DNA from: Vibrio sp. RE86
GTDB taxonomy: Bacteria; Pseudomonadota; Gammaproteobacteria; Enterobacterales; Vibrionaceae
Direction: 5' to 3'
Length of the DNA: 64,000 nt
Assembly: GCF_013114545.1 (NCBI RefSeq)
Contig: NZ_VTXI01000011.1
Span: 84,502 to 148,501, forward strand
Positions 46,668 through 54,654 of the stretch are shown in pieces. The position numbers and the translations under genes are program-made. Below the pieces are notes generated by a model. The model was given only the letters and a program-made list of their open reading frames with translations, searched no databases and was not told the origin of the DNA. Each line of letters starts with the position of its first letter. Positions within the stretch are counted from its first letter, which is position 1.

Positions 46668-46728
46668 ATATAGCCATATAGAAAATAGGGCATTGCAATC
46701 ATCTGTCCAGTCGATAATATGGCTATAT
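46668..46728. repeat. Perfect 12-base inverted repeat
   Basis: ATATAGCCATAT at 46668-46679 and ATATGGCTATAT at 46717-46728 are exact complements 37 bases apart, forming a potential AT-rich hairpin just after the repeat-protein gene. It may be its terminator or an operator pair. Confidence 0.5.
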
Positions 46729-46803
46729 CTCAATCTGAGATGGCATAACACAGGAAGTGTTGTGAATTATCCAAAGGAATGTCTTTTGATTTAGGACACC
46801 TTA

Positions 46804-46968
46804 ATGCTTTTCAAAATTACTTCTCCAATCTTGGAGCCCACTGAAGGGTCGCCCCACGCGAACAACATGCAACATCCTTCTACGCTTTCCTCATTTTGCT
46901 CTGCCTTTCTCTCTGGCTATTCCTCTCCTACGCCTAGTTCATTTTCTCGATTTTATTTTTCGTATTGA
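46804..46968 (+). CDS. Putative leader peptide rich in phenylalanine and tyrosine codons
   Basis: 54 codons from ATG 46804 with AGGA seven bases upstream. The peptide ends FSRFYFSY, five aromatic residues in the last eight, and stops 71 bases before the aromatic permease start. The C-rich, G-poor RNA suits Rho loading. It recalls the tna leader in organisation, where a regulatory peptide precedes a transport/catabolic gene. No classical attenuator hairpin follows: only a small GTGC-TTTC-GCAC hairpin is visible at about 46991-47002. Whether it is translated is unknown. Confidence 0.4.
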   Translation: MLFKITSPILEPTEGSPHANNMQHPSTLSSFCSAFLSGYSSPTPSSFSRFYFSY

Positions 46969-47039
46969 TTCCAACTAGAACAAATACGTTTGTGCTTTCG
47001 CACGTCTAAATTATTTTAAATATTACGGTTTTATAGAAA

Positions 47040-48194
47040 ATGAACACTAAATTATTGGGTAGCGCCCTAATTATCGCTGGTACCGCTCTTGGTGCTGGTA
47101 TGCTTGCAATTCCAATGGTCCTTGCACAATTCGGATTAGTTTACGGCACACTTTTGATGCTGTTTATCTGGTTTGGCACAACCTATTCAGCCCTGTTATT
47201 ACTCGAAGCAACAATCAAATCAGGGGGCGGGTTGGGTCTTAATTCAATTGCTCGAAAAACCTTAGGAAAAGGTGGCCAGCTACTGACGAATGGTTTGCTC
47301 TATGCACTGCTTATTTGTCTTCTAATGGCTTACATACTCGGTGCCGCTGATCTACTTGTTCAAGGTGCGAAAGCGATGGGCATTGAGCTCTCCTTTATGC
47401 AAAGTCAGATTATTTTTACCTTGGGATCTGGTCTTGTTGTGGCTGGTGGTACTGGGGTGATTGATAAGCTAAACCGCTTGTTGTTTTTCGTTATGGTTGC
47501 AAGCTTATTGATGACGTTGAGTGTGTTGTTGCCTTCTTTCTCGACTGAACATATGGGGCAGGTGAGTAACCACGATCATCTTGCGTTGATTCAGACCAGT
47601 GCAGTCCTGTTCACCAGTTTTGGTTTTATGGTCGTTATTCCAAGCCTTGTTTCTTACAACCAAGAGGCAACAGACAAGCAACTACGAAACATGGTTATTC
47701 TAGGCTCTGTAATCCCCCTTGTTTGTTACTTATGTTGGTTGTTTGCCGTTGTTGGAAACCTGCCAGCAGAGCAACTCAAGGAATTTTCAAGTGTGTCTGA
47801 ACTAATGGCAGGCTTTGAACATGACGCTCCTTGGGTTGGTGGCTTCCTTTCTGTGTTTACGGGACTGGCTTTATTAACGTCGTTCTTTGGTGTGGCAATG
47901 TCGCTGTTCAACCAAAACAAAGACATGTTTAAACAGAACCGCATCGTGACATACGTGCTGACATTTGTATTGCCACTCGTGGCGGCTATTTTAGCGGCAG
48001 ACCAATTCTTATCGGTGCTCGCTTATGCGGGAATTATCTTAGTCTTCCTTGCGGTATTTGTTCCACTGGCGATGGTGTACAAGGTTCGCTTAGCAAAGAC
48101 TCTCGCGGATCGTTACACGGCGGAAGGTGGCAACATGATGATGATGTTTGGCCTTGCCTTTGGTGGGTTCTTATTGATATCGCAGGTTATTTAA
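47040..48194 (+). CDS. Aromatic amino-acid permease (HAAAP family, TyrP/Mtr-like)
   Basis: 384 residues with about eleven membrane helices. N-terminus NTKLLGSALIIAGTALGAGMLAIPM with the family's GAGMLA(I)P motif, and conserved TSFGF and NQEATD segments. HAAAP carriers import tyrosine, tryptophan or related amino acids with protons across the inner membrane. Slightly shorter than E. coli TyrP (403). The exact substrate is open. The long leader (46645-47039) suggests post-initiation control; the terminator follows at 48208. Confidence 0.88.
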   Translation: MNTKLLGSALIIAGTALGAGMLAIPMVLAQFGLVYGTLLMLFIWFGTTYSALLLLEATIKSGGGLGLNSIARKTLGKGGQLLTNGLLYALLICLLMAYILGAADLLVQGAKAMGIELSFMQSQIIFTLGSGLVVAGGTGVIDKLNRLLFFVMVASLLMTLSVLLPSFSTEHMGQVSNHDHLALIQTSAVLFTSFGFMVVIPSLVSYNQEATDKQLRNMVILGSVIPLVCYLCWLFAVVGNLPAEQLKEFSSVSELMAGFEHDAPWVGGFLSVFTGLALLTSFFGVAMSLFNQNKDMFKQNRIVTYVLTFVLPLVAAILAADQFLSVLAYAGIILVFLAVFVPLAMVYKVRLAKTLADRYTAEGGNMMMMFGLAFGGFLLISQVI

Positions 48195-48207
48195 CTTGCT
48201 AAGAGCG

Positions 48208-48234
48208 AAAAAGGAACGGTTTACGTTCCTTTTT
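48208..48234. terminator. Bidirectional terminator
   Basis: AAAAAGGAACG pairs with CGTTCCTTTTT around GTTTA, between the permease gene and the converging lipoprotein gene. Confidence 0.92.
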
Positions 48235-48276
48235 CTTTTCTATGTATTCATGTCTAGAGAATCGTCATTCCATTAT

Positions 48277-48483
48277 TTAAAGTTTCGCAATAGATTGCTC
48301 TTCACTCTGCTGTTTGTTTTTCTCTAGAAAGAGGTCTTGATCGGCATAGTTTTCTAGGTATTCAGCTTCCATTTCGTTCGCCATGCCAAATACGTGGTAC
48401 CACTTCATATCATCAGACACATGGAGAGAGAAACAGCCTGTCAGAGGCAAAGTTAACAGTAGTAGTGCAACAGCTTTTTTCAT
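48277..48483 (-). CDS. Small outer-membrane lipoprotein, unknown function
   Basis: 68 residues. A lipoprotein signal with lipobox LTGC (MKKAVALLLLTLPLTGC) gives a mature acidic chain of about 52 residues; Phe and Ser follow the lipid-carrying cysteine, so sorting to the outer membrane is expected. AAGGAAG precedes the ATG. Monocistronic. No family recognised. Confidence 0.72.
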   Translation of the reverse strand: MKKAVALLLLTLPLTGCFSLHVSDDMKWYHVFGMANEMEAEYLENYADQDLFLEKNKQQSEEQSIAKL

Positions 48484-48617
48484 AAATCACTTCCTTTTAA
48501 TTACCGCATATCTTTACTAAATAGTACGACATGCTGTAAATGATCGCAAGGGTGAACTTAGAGGGTGGTGAAAAGGGGATATTTAAAGAGGTGTGTTTGT
48601 GGTTATGCTAAGGGGCA

Positions 48618-48656
48618 TAAAAATACCCATGAAGTACTGTTAGACTTCATGGGTAT
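48618..48656 (-). terminator. Terminator of serine deaminase gene
   Basis: ATACCCATGAAGT pairs perfectly with ACTTCATGGGTAT, and TTTT follows in the minus direction. Confidence 0.9.
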
Positions 48657-48684
48657 GATAAGCGTTGTCGAGCTAAGCTTTATC

Positions 48685-50046
48685 TTAACAGATAACTTTA
48701 ACTGCTAGGCCACCTTGAGAGGTTTCACGGTATTTAGCGTTCATGTCTTTACCTGTCTCTAGCATTGTTTCGATAACTTTATCTAGAGATACAGTAGGAG
48801 CAGAAGAACGACGAAGTGCCATACGAGTTGAGTTAATCGATTTTACAGCTGCAATACCGTTACGTTCGATACATGGAACCTGTACCTGACCTGCAACAGG
48901 GTCACACGTTAGACCTAGGTTATGCTCCATCGCGATTTCAGCCGCCATACACACTTGCTCTGGGCTACCACCCATAAGCTCTGCAAGACCCGCTGCAGCC
49001 ATAGAACATGCCACACCAACTTCACCCTGACAGCCAACTTCAGCACCAGAGATAGAAGCGTTACGCTTGTATAGACCACCGATTGCGCCAGAAGCCGCAA
49101 AGTAACGGATGTAGTCTTTTTCAGTCACGGTTTGGATGAACTTATCGTAGTACGCAAGAACTGCTGGAATGATGCCACATGCACCGTTTGTTGGTGCAGT
49201 CACAACACGACCACCTGCTGCGTTCTCTTCGTTTACTGCGAAAGCGAACATGTTTACCCAATCAACAACAGACATAGGATCGTTTGTTGTTTTTTCTGAA
49301 GTAAGCAATTGTTGGCGAAGTGCTGCAGCACGACGAGGCACACGCAGTGGACCAGGTAGAATGCCTTCGGTATTCATACCACGATCCATACACTCACGCA
49401 TGGTTTTCCAAATATTCGCGAAGTAAGTGCGAGACTCTTCGTCAGAATGCAGCGCTGCTTGGTTTTTCATAACCAATGTGCTGATAGAAAGACCGCTCTC
49501 TTTACACTGATTCACTAGCTCTTCAGCGGTTGTGAATTCATAAGGTGCTTTGATTGGGTTCTCTTCTTCTTTACCGAAGTTCTCTTCGTCAACGATGAAA
49601 CCACCGCCGATTGAGTAGTAAGTCTTTGAGTACACTTTCTCGTCACCGATCCAAGCGTGGATCTGCATGCCGTTTTCGTGAAGCTCTAGGTTGGTAGTAT
49701 GGAAGTTCATACCGCCATCTTTCGGGAACGATACTGTGTGACAGTGCATGCCAACAGGAAGGCGCTCAGTTTCTTCTACGCGAGCAATGAAGCCCGGAAT
49801 AGAATCGATATCGACTTTTTCAGGGGTGTTGCCAGCAAGACCCATGATGATTGCAATATCTGTGTGGTGACCTTTCCCTGTCAGTGATAGTGATCCATAT
49901 ACGTCAACGGTAATTTTATCGATGTCGCGCAATTTTCCCATTGAGCGTAAATCATCAATAAATTCTTTACCCGCTTTCATTGGGCCTACAGTGTGTGAGC
50001 TAGAAGGACCAACACCGATTTTATAGATGTCAAAAACACTAATCAT
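48685..50046 (-). CDS. sdaA: L-serine ammonia-lyase (iron-sulfur serine deaminase)
   Basis: 453 residues. Converts serine to pyruvate and ammonia with a [4Fe-4S] cluster. N-terminal beta domain starts SVFDIYKIGVGPSSSHTVGP; the C-terminal catalytic domain has cluster cysteines around APTNGACGIIPAVL and CDPVAGQVQVPC. A serine transporter gene lies directly upstream on the same strand, with a terminator-like hairpin between. sdaA and sdaB type paralogues cannot be separated by sequence alone. Confidence 0.94.
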   Translation of the reverse strand: MISVFDIYKIGVGPSSSHTVGPMKAGKEFIDDLRSMGKLRDIDKITVDVYGSLSLTGKGHHTDIAIIMGLAGNTPEKVDIDSIPGFIARVEETERLPVGMHCHTVSFPKDGGMNFHTTNLELHENGMQIHAWIGDEKVYSKTYYSIGGGFIVDEENFGKEEENPIKAPYEFTTAEELVNQCKESGLSISTLVMKNQAALHSDEESRTYFANIWKTMRECMDRGMNTEGILPGPLRVPRRAAALRQQLLTSEKTTNDPMSVVDWVNMFAFAVNEENAAGGRVVTAPTNGACGIIPAVLAYYDKFIQTVTEKDYIRYFAASGAIGGLYKRNASISGAEVGCQGEVGVACSMAAAGLAELMGGSPEQVCMAAEIAMEHNLGLTCDPVAGQVQVPCIERNGIAAVKSINSTRMALRRSSAPTVSLDKVIETMLETGKDMNAKYRETSQGGLAVKVIC

Positions 50047-50057
50047 ATCGATTACCT

Positions 50058-50090
50058 CAAAAGAAAGCCTCCCAAGGGGAGAGGGAGGCT
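50058..50090 (-). terminator. Hairpin between sdaC and sdaA
   Basis: AGCCTCCC pairs with GGGAGGCT and is followed in the minus direction by TTTCTTTT. It may reduce or regulate read-through from the transporter gene into the deaminase gene. Confidence 0.8.
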
Positions 50091-50143
50091 CAATTATTAT
50101 CGTTATATTCTTGGTTTAATCAGACTTTATAAAAGTGTCGTGA

Positions 50144-51397
50144 TTAAAGAGCGCCGTAGATTACAGAAGTAATTGCCGCAATACCACAGATTGCTGTGAA
50201 AATCTGTACAGGAGCTGAAGTTTTGTACTTAGCCATTGCTGGAACTTTCTGCATTGCGAATACAGGCATTAGGAACAGGATAGCCGCAATCATTGGTGCG
50301 CCCATTGTTTCAATCATGCCTAGGATGCTTGGGTTAACGATAGCCACAATCCAAGTCGTTACAACGATGAACAGTAGAGATGCTTTTTCAATCTTGCTTA
50401 CTGGAGTTTCAGAGCGAGATTTGATTAGACCAACTAGACCTTCGTGAGCACCTAGGAAGTGACCAAAGTAGCTAGAAGTGATTGCTGCGAAAGCAACTAG
50501 AGGACCCATGTAAGAGATAAGTGGAGATTCGTGAACGTTCGCTAGGTAAGAAAGAACAGAGATGTTTTGTTCTTTAGCCATTGCTAGTTGCTCTGGAGAT
50601 AGAGAAAGTACTACAGAGAATACGAAGAACATTACGAAGCCCATAAGCATCATCGCTGCACCACCAGTGATTGCGTCAGTTTTCTTAACTGCGTCATCAC
50701 CGTATACGCGGCGCTGCTCTTTAGAGAACTGAGAGATAACTGGGCTGTGGTTGAAAGAGAACACGATGATTGGAATTGCTAACCAAACAACAGATGGCAT
50801 AGAAGACCAGTCTGGTGCAACAGACATCATTGAGCTGTTCCAATCAGGGATTAGGTAGAAAGACAGTGCAAGTAGGATAGCAACAAGTGGGTAAACTAGA
50901 GCAGAAGTCGCTTTCAGCATTAGCTCTTTACCAAATACAACACCCGCCGTCATTGCTGCGATTAACGCACCAGAAAGTAACCAGCGTGGGATAGATTCCA
51001 TACCCATTTGGTTTACTAGGAATGAGTCAACTGTGTTTGTGATACCAACACCGTAGATAAGTACGATTGGGTAGATAGCGAAGAAGTATGCAAAAGTGAT
51101 GATGTTTGCGCCAGTCTTACCGAAGTGCTCTTCTACTGTGTCAGTGATATCTGCATCAGGGTTTTTCGCAGACAGTACGAAACGAGCTAAAGATTTGTGT
51201 GCGAACCATGTCATTGGAGCAGCAATTAGAGCAAGGATAACTAATGGCCAAAAACCACCTGCACCTGCTTTAATTGGAAGGAACAGTACGCCAGCACCTA
51301 CTGCAGTACCGAATAGTGACAGACACCAAGTGAAGTCTTTGTAAGTAAACTTACTAGACGATTGTGCGGTTTGCGCCGCAGAAGTTGTAGTATTCAT
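50144..51397 (-). CDS. sdaC: Serine transporter (HAAAP family)
   Basis: 417 residues from ATG 51397 (MNTTTSAAQTAQ); an in-frame upstream start at 51460 is less likely. Eleven or so membrane helices with the HAAAP motif GTAVGAGVLFLPIKAG and the conserved HSPVISQF. It is about 33% aromatic-hydrophobic in the helices and next to serine deaminase, so serine uptake is the natural role; it pairs with sdaA. A TGTGA-like half site lies about 60 bases upstream but is too weak to call CRP. Confidence 0.92.
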   Translation of the reverse strand: MNTTTSAAQTAQSSSKFTYKDFTWCLSLFGTAVGAGVLFLPIKAGAGGFWPLVILALIAAPMTWFAHKSLARFVLSAKNPDADITDTVEEHFGKTGANIITFAYFFAIYPIVLIYGVGITNTVDSFLVNQMGMESIPRWLLSGALIAAMTAGVVFGKELMLKATSALVYPLVAILLALSFYLIPDWNSSMMSVAPDWSSMPSVVWLAIPIIVFSFNHSPVISQFSKEQRRVYGDDAVKKTDAITGGAAMMLMGFVMFFVFSVVLSLSPEQLAMAKEQNISVLSYLANVHESPLISYMGPLVAFAAITSSYFGHFLGAHEGLVGLIKSRSETPVSKIEKASLLFIVVTTWIVAIVNPSILGMIETMGAPMIAAILFLMPVFAMQKVPAMAKYKTSAPVQIFTAICGIAAITSVIYGAL

Positions 51398-51687
51398 TTT
51401 GTGATACTCATTTTTGGGAACAGGAAATAAGTCAGGTGCAATTTTGCATAAAAATCTCACATCAAAAATAGATCTAAATCATGAATTGATGCGAGTTATA
51501 ACATGATATGTCAAAAAGGAGTTTTTGGTCACGAAAATGCCGTGCTACTGGTGATTTATGCTAATCCTAGGCATTAGTTTAACTAATGCTTGGTTAAAAA
51601 AGTTTCGACCGTGTTTTAAGTAATCGTTTGCCTTATTGATAAATAATTTAGCTAATGTGAATAGGATTTGTACGATGTGTAATTTTA

Positions 51688-52296
51688 TTAACATTGATGC
51701 ATAATATGTTTCTGCATTGCGTCGATTATTTGAGCAGTCATTCCCCAAATGAAATGGTGTTTATAGTTCAACCCAAACACGCGGTGCGAAAAGTTGTTAA
51801 CTTGAAATTGTTGGCTGTGAAGTTGTTTTCTATCGAGGACAATTTTGGCAGGAACCTCGAACACCTCATCCACCTCATTTTTATCGATCTGGCTTTTGTA
51901 GTCAGGAGAGATAAAAGCGAGAAATGGGGTAACAGTAAACTGACTAATAGTGACGAGTTCAGGCATCTGGCCAAAGATAGATATTTGATGGCGCTCTATG
52001 CCCACTTCCTCAAACGTTTCTCGTAGGGCGGTTTCAGAGAGAATTGAATCATCTTGCTCGAACTTGCCACCAGGGAAGCTAATTTGCCCGGGGTGATGTT
52101 TGAGGTGGCGAGCGCGCTTCGTAAACAACACATTCAAGCCATTCTCTCGCTCGACAAAACCAATCAGTACAGAGGCTTTGCGAAGAGAGCTCTGTTCAAG
52201 GTGAGAGACCCGCTTTAAAGCTTCATGGTGGTAGTCTACGGTCTGGTGTAGCTGAAAGCGCTGAATAAGATGATTTTTATTTAACTCTGACAACAC
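51688..52296 (-). CDS. nudL: Nudix CoA pyrophosphatase
   Basis: 202 residues from GTG 52296 (GGAG five bases upstream; a TTG follows directly). The Nudix box is complete: GGKFEQDDSILSETALRETFEEVG, with the REXXEEXG core near residue 95. The N-terminal CoA-type extension (LLHH-like KRARHLKHHPGQISFPGG) fits the NudL/CoAse group, which hydrolyses CoA to phosphopantetheine and 3',5'-ADP. Monocistronic. Confidence 0.88.
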   Translation of the reverse strand: MLSELNKNHLIQRFQLHQTVDYHHEALKRVSHLEQSSLRKASVLIGFVERENGLNVLFTKRARHLKHHPGQISFPGGKFEQDDSILSETALRETFEEVGIERHQISIFGQMPELVTISQFTVTPFLAFISPDYKSQIDKNEVDEVFEVPAKIVLDRKQLHSQQFQVNNFSHRVFGLNYKHHFIWGMTAQIIDAMQKHIMHQC

Positions 52297-52380
52297 GTTA
52301 GCTCCTGTATTTATTTGAAAAAGCCTTGTTTATGGCTCATGCTCTAAACTACGTCAGCAAACGCAAGGATAGCGCAATCT

Positions 52381-52923
52381 ATGAAAGGGATTATCTTTAC
52401 TGAGTTTATGGATCTTGTCGAAGAAAAATTCGGGCTCGACGAGCTAGACAACGTTTTGTTAGAAGCTGGAGACAGTGGTGTCTACACTGCAGTAGGCAGC
52501 TACGACCATCGTGACCTAGTTAAACTCATTGTCCAGCTAAGCAAACGTACGGGTATTTCTCCTGAAGACCTTCAACGCGTGTTCGGTCAATCTGTTTTTC
52601 ATAATCTTTATAATACCTTACCTGATAATAATAGCTTACAAGGCTGCAAAACGACGTTTCAATTTATCAAGTTGGTAGAAGACTACATACATATAGAGGT
52701 CAAAAAACTCTATCCAGAAGCGAATCCGCCTAAGTTTGATTTTCTTTCTGAATCAGAAACTGAAATGACGTTTGACTACATGAGCGCACGTTGTATGTCT
52801 CATGTTTGTCTAGGACTGATCGAAGGGTGTTCAGAGTTTTTTAATGAACAAGTCAATATGAGCATGAATAATGTCAAAGATGATGGCAGCCAAGTTCGGT
52901 TTACTGTGAGCTTAGTAGGATAA
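52381..52923 (+). CDS. H-NOX haem nitric-oxide sensor
   Basis: 180 residues, the full length of a stand-alone H-NOX. Proximal haem ligand H104 in YIHIEVKKLYP, and the YxSxR haem-propionate motif Y133-x-S135-x-R137. It binds NO at ferrous haem and regulates a partner kinase. Immediately followed, seven bases later, by the hybrid histidine kinase. Confidence 0.95.
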   Translation: MKGIIFTEFMDLVEEKFGLDELDNVLLEAGDSGVYTAVGSYDHRDLVKLIVQLSKRTGISPEDLQRVFGQSVFHNLYNTLPDNNSLQGCKTTFQFIKLVEDYIHIEVKKLYPEANPPKFDFLSESETEMTFDYMSARCMSHVCLGLIEGCSEFFNEQVNMSMNNVKDDGSQVRFTVSLVG

Positions 52924-52929
52924 AAGAAA

Positions 52930-54627
52930 ATGAGCAGTGATTCTGCGCTTGAGAGAAAGCTAGCACGCGAACGAGCAGCAAGAGAACAAGCCGAGCAGCT
53001 TTTAGAAAGAAAAAGCTTAGAGTTGTATGAGACAAACCAGCAACTTGAGTTGGTACTATCTCAACTTAAACGTCAAACTCACAAAGATCTGCATAAACTT
53101 GAGTTTGAACAGCAAATCAATGAATCACTTATTCACTTTGGACGTGCGTTTTTAAGCCGCACATTAGACGACGGACTGATCTCAAGTCTACTTGAGCGGT
53201 TGGAGTCGTCTTCTGCATTAAGTAAAGCCAATTTGTATCTAGATAAAGGGCTGATCACCACGGTAGTCAGTAATGAATTTGGCGATGTATCAAAGGTGGA
53301 TTTGCAGCGTGTCAAACCCTACGCGATTTGGGATGACGCATTGCTAAAATTACCCGTTGAGGTGGATCATAAAGTTGTTGGTGAACTGTCAGTGTTGGTC
53401 GTCGGCGAAGAGATAAGCCGTGACTTCGTCGTGAGCCAGATGCTACTTGTTGGAGAGTTACTATGCAGTGCCATCAGTAGACAAATTATCGTGACTAGCA
53501 ACCAAGAAGCTCGTGCTCGCGCCGAAGAGTCTGAACGCTCTACGAAAGAATTCGTTGCTATGATTAACCACGAGCTTAGGACTCCGCTAAATGGCCTGTT
53601 AGGCAGTGCTGAATTGCTTGGCAGCACAACTCTTGATGAAGAACAGAGAACCCTCTTAGTTAACCTTGCTCATTCGGGTGACCTATTGCGTCACATCATT
53701 AATGATATTCTCGATTTCAGCAAAATGAGCGCTGGGATGATGGAGCTCATCCCATCTCAATTCCAGTGGGCAGACTTGCGTAGCATGCTCATGGGCATCT
53801 TTGAGCCCAAAGCAAGAGAGAAGGGGATAGAGTTCGAAATCGAGGAAGTGGGAGATCTACCACTTGCGTTCGTCGGAGACTTCGAACGTATCGGACAGAT
53901 TCTGGTTAACCTTGTTGGTAACGCAGTGAAATTTACTAACGAAGGTTTAGTGCTTGTGATTGCAAGTTGGGAGAATGAAGCGTTAAATATTTCGGTTAGC
54001 GATACGGGTGTTGGCATTTCTGACTCTGCGCAAAAGGAATTGTTTACGCCCTTTGTTCAAGCCGATAGAACCGCAACGAGAAATTTTGAAGGGACAGGTC
54101 TTGGCCTCGCGATTTGTAAAAACTTGCTCGAACTCATGTCAGGCTCAATTGATTTAACCAGTCAGCAAGGCAAAGGCAGCCGCTTTAATGTTGTCATTCC
54201 ACTTAAAGTGATCACCGTCCTTCAAACGCAAGATACCGCAGCTGAGATTGTGGAACGAGATAAGCCACTCGAGCAGCTATCTATTCTTGTGGTTGATGAT
54301 ATTCGCATGAACCAAGTGATCATCAACCAAATGCTCAAGAAGCTTTCCATCACCCCCGATATTGCCAACAATGGCGTGGAGGCGATAAAAGCGGCCAATG
54401 CAGCGAGTTATGATCTTATCTTTATGGATTGCCGAATGCCTGAGATGGATGGTTTTGAAGCGACGCAATACCTTCGTGACCAAAAGTTTAGGTTGCCGAT
54501 TATTGCGCTGACAGCAGGAACAACATTAGAAGAGCGCGAGAAGTGCATTCAAAGTGGGATGGATGACATTTTAACCAAACCTTACACAGCCAAAGATCTC
54601 AAATTGATGTTAGAAAAATGGGCTTAG
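52930..54627 (+). CDS. H-NOX-associated cytosolic hybrid histidine kinase
   Basis: 565 residues, no membrane helices. N-terminal coiled coil (about 5-60), a GAF-like sensor region (about 85-185), dimerisation/phosphoacceptor helix with H214 in INHELRTPLNG, kinase domain (N box NLVGNAVKFT, DTGVGIS, GTGLGLAICK), and a receiver domain from 450 with the acceptor D500 in FMDCRMPEMDGFE. In V. harveyi the corresponding kinase (HqsK) feeds NO information into the LuxU quorum-sensing relay; whether this one does is inferred from similarity of arrangement only. Confidence 0.93.
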   Translation: MSSDSALERKLARERAAREQAEQLLERKSLELYETNQQLELVLSQLKRQTHKDLHKLEFEQQINESLIHFGRAFLSRTLDDGLISSLLERLESSSALSKANLYLDKGLITTVVSNEFGDVSKVDLQRVKPYAIWDDALLKLPVEVDHKVVGELSVLVVGEEISRDFVVSQMLLVGELLCSAISRQIIVTSNQEARARAEESERSTKEFVAMINHELRTPLNGLLGSAELLGSTTLDEEQRTLLVNLAHSGDLLRHIINDILDFSKMSAGMMELIPSQFQWADLRSMLMGIFEPKAREKGIEFEIEEVGDLPLAFVGDFERIGQILVNLVGNAVKFTNEGLVLVIASWENEALNISVSDTGVGISDSAQKELFTPFVQADRTATRNFEGTGLGLAICKNLLELMSGSIDLTSQQGKGSRFNVVIPLKVITVLQTQDTAAEIVERDKPLEQLSILVVDDIRMNQVIINQMLKKLSITPDIANNGVEAIKAANAASYDLIFMDCRMPEMDGFEATQYLRDQKFRLPIIALTAGTTLEEREKCIQSGMDDILTKPYTAKDLKLMLEKWA

Positions 54628-54647
54628 TTACCTAACTAAGCCCATTT
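54616..54647. terminator. Perfect bidirectional terminator containing the kinase stop codon
   Basis: AAATGGGCTTAGTTA pairs over 15 bases with TAACTAAGCCCATTT, two-base loop. The kinase TAG stop is inside the left arm. It also serves the converging pabB. Confidence 0.9.
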
Positions 54648-54654
54648 ATATATT

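Larger units (their letters stand above)
46645..47039. other. Leader and regulatory region of the aromatic permease gene
   Basis: 395 bases. It holds a 12-base inverted repeat (46668-46679 and 46717-46728), an ORF of 54 codons with a proper ribosome site (46804-46968) and, over about 46870-46960, a C-rich, G-poor stretch on the transcript. No TyrR or TrpR box is visible. Confidence 0.6.

Noticed and set aside
46554..46751. 65-codon minus-strand frame over the end of the repeat-protein gene
   Set aside because: Antisense shadow of a real gene with no ribosome site.
51398..51460. CRP-like TGTGA half site and upstream start for sdaC
   Set aside because: Only one half of the site matches, and the longer start lacks a ribosome site and family support.
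51545..51748. 67-codon minus-strand frame after nudL
   Set aside because: Overlaps the nudL 3' end in another frame and runs through AT-rich intergenic DNA; composition looks non-coding.
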